Below, piece after piece: positions 38,858 through 39,626 of a stretch of 39,626 nucleotides of DNA. The stretch comes from Trueperaceae bacterium (GTDB lineage Bacteria > Deinococcota > Deinococci > Deinococcales > Trueperaceae). A program made the position numbers and the translations under genes. Numbering within the stretch: position 1 is the first letter of the stretch; each line of letters begins with the position of its first letter. Below the pieces are notes generated by a model. The model saw nothing but the letters and a program-made list of their open reading frames with translations, was not told where the DNA came from and did no database searches. The stretch spans positions 1 to 39,626 of the forward strand of contig REEJ01000165.1 of assembly GCA_007695125.1 (NCBI GenBank). The letters run 5' to 3'.

Positions 38858-39626
38858 ATGGACCGTATCCGCTCGGCCGAACTCATCGCCGTGGGCACCG
38901 AGCTGCTCCTGGGCGAGATCGTCGACACCAACTCCGCCTACCTGGCACGCGCGCTCGCGGATCGCGGCGTCGACGTCTACTGGTCACAACGGGTCGGCGA
39001 CAACCGCGGTCGCATCACCGAAGCGATCGACACCGCGCGCTCACGCGCCGACCTCGTGCTGCTGTGCGGCGGCCTGGGCCCCACCGAGGACGACCTCACG
39101 CGCGAAGCGATCGCAGACGCCGTAGGCGAGACACCCCTGGTCGACGCCGAGCTCGAGCGCGTGTTGCGCGAGCGTTTCGGGCGCCTGGGGCGCGACATGC
39201 CGAACGGCAACCTCAAACAGGCCTGGCTCCTCCCGAGCGCCGAGGCGCTGCCGAACCCTGCGGGCACCGCGCCGGGCTGGCTGGTGCGCACGAGCTTCGC
39301 TGGCGCTCCGCGGCTCGTGGCCGCGCTGCCTGGCCCGCCGCGCGAGCTCACCCAGATGTGGAACGAGCAGCTCGTCCCGCGGCTGGCGTTCCCTGGCGCC
39401 GTCTTCGCAGCGGCCACGCTCAAGACCCACGGCATCGGCGAGTCGCACGTCGGCAGCGCGCTGACCGGGTTGACGGAGCGCGCCAACCCTTCGGTCGCCA
39501 CGTACGCCAAGCGTGACGGCGTGCACGTGCGCGTCGCCGCCAAAGGCGCCAGCCGCGAGGCGGCCCGCGCTGCGCTCGAGCCGGTGCTGCGCGAGGTCGA
39601 ACGGCGTCTCGACGGCCACGTGTGGG
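38858..39626 (+). CDS. cinA: CinA-family protein, cut by the window edge
   Basis: The visible 256 residues are the N-terminal MoCF/molybdopterin-binding-like domain of Cin[91 protein letters not shown], then [13 protein letters not shown] and [12 protein letters not shown]. These are the GTELLLG, GGLGPTxDDLT and LPGPPxEL motifs. CinA proteins have nucleotide-repair activity (nicotinamide mononucleotide deamidase in the C-terminal domain, ADP-ribose pyrophosphatase in this one) and are competence-linked, often beside recA in Deinococcota. The C-terminal domain and downstream genes lie outside the window. Starts from a leaderless-type promoter. Confidence 0.92.
   Translation, partial: MDRIRSAELIAVGTELLLGEIVDTNSAYLARALADRGVDVYWSQRVGDNRGRITEAIDTARSRADLVLLCGGLGPTEDDLTREAIADAVGETPLVDAELERVLRERFGRLGRDMPNGNLKQAWLLPSAEALPNPAGTAPGWLVRTSFAGAPRLVAALPGPPRELTQMWNEQLVPRLAFPGAVFAAATLKTHGIGESHVGSALTGLTERANPSVATYAKRDGVHVRVAAKGASREAARAALEPVLREVERRLDGHVW

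Noticed and set aside
1-39626. Search for mobile elements, prophage genes, defence systems and toxin-antitoxin pairs
   Set aside because: No transposase, integrase, terminal inverted repeat, restriction-modification or toxin-antitoxin genes were seen; base composition looks uniform by eye, with the only AT-rich spot at argR.

Overview
The window is a GC-rich, gene-dense stretch of a bacterial chromosome. My best guess at the source is a member of the Deinococcota, possibly Trueperaceae-like. This rests on the form of ribosomal protein L31 (WSGNHPFYTG segment), the DUF5693-csaB envelope gene pair, the gene set as a whole, and many genes whose start codon lies 5-11 nt after a TANNNT -10 element, a leaderless-mRNA pattern well known in Deinococcus. 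There are no insertion sequences, phage genes or CRISPR arrays. It looks like core genome, with most novelty in regulation and in a few poorly characterised genes.

Layout, left to right. 1-29: start of a tRNA gene on the minus strand, with its promoter. 0.26-1.4 kb: tatA and tatC. 1.45-5.1 kb: chorismate mutase/DAHP synthase, a cysteine-rich polyferredoxin, a small winged-helix-like protein and a glutaryl-CoA dehydrogenase-type enzyme. 5.2-8.7 kb (minus): MrfA/YprA-like DUF1998 helicase, an HgdB/DUF2229-like protein and a small membrane protein. 8.75-12.6 kb (plus): family 2 glycosyltransferase, UDP-sulfoquinovose synthase and a SqdX-like glycosyltransferase, a sulfolipid (SQDG) locus. 12.5-15.6 kb (minus): btuF-btuC-btuD vitamin B12 importer behind a cobalamin riboswitch that has its own promoter. 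15.7-16.8 kb: ZapE/AFG1-type ATPase. 16.8-21.6 kb (minus): aroA-cmk-nadK joined by GTGA overlaps, then a methyltransferase and an LpxB-related protein. 21.65-22.4 kb: SufE-like protein and rpmE. 22.5-25.7 kb: divergent histidine kinase and TraB-family membrane protein. 25.8-29.7 kb (minus): gmk, rpoZ, argR and a large secreted repeat protein. 29.8-36.0 kb (plus): pyrG-udk-DUF5693-csaB chain, then a secreted TPR protein. 36.0-38.8 kb (minus): MoxR ATPase plus VWA protein. 38.86 kb to the end: cinA, cut by the window edge.

How the genes work together. Nucleotide supply (pyrG, udk, cmk, gmk), aromatic amino acid synthesis (DAHP synthase and EPSP synthase at separate loci), cofactor supply (NAD kinase, B12 import, SufE), protein export (TatAC) and envelope building (SQDG genes, DUF5693/CsaB, LpxB-related protein) are interleaved in short operons. 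The most interesting regulatory items are the recurrent leaderless promoters, a compact B12 riboswitch whose expression platform appears to mask the btuF Shine-Dalgarno, a 17-codon leaderless leader ORF overlapping the moxR start by ATGA, and 5' leader hairpins in front of rpmE and the DAHP synthase gene. No single locus is clearly an undescribed system. The polyferredoxin with an extra cysteine set, the helicase/HgdB-like/membrane cluster and the moxR leader ORF are the best candidates for new biology.
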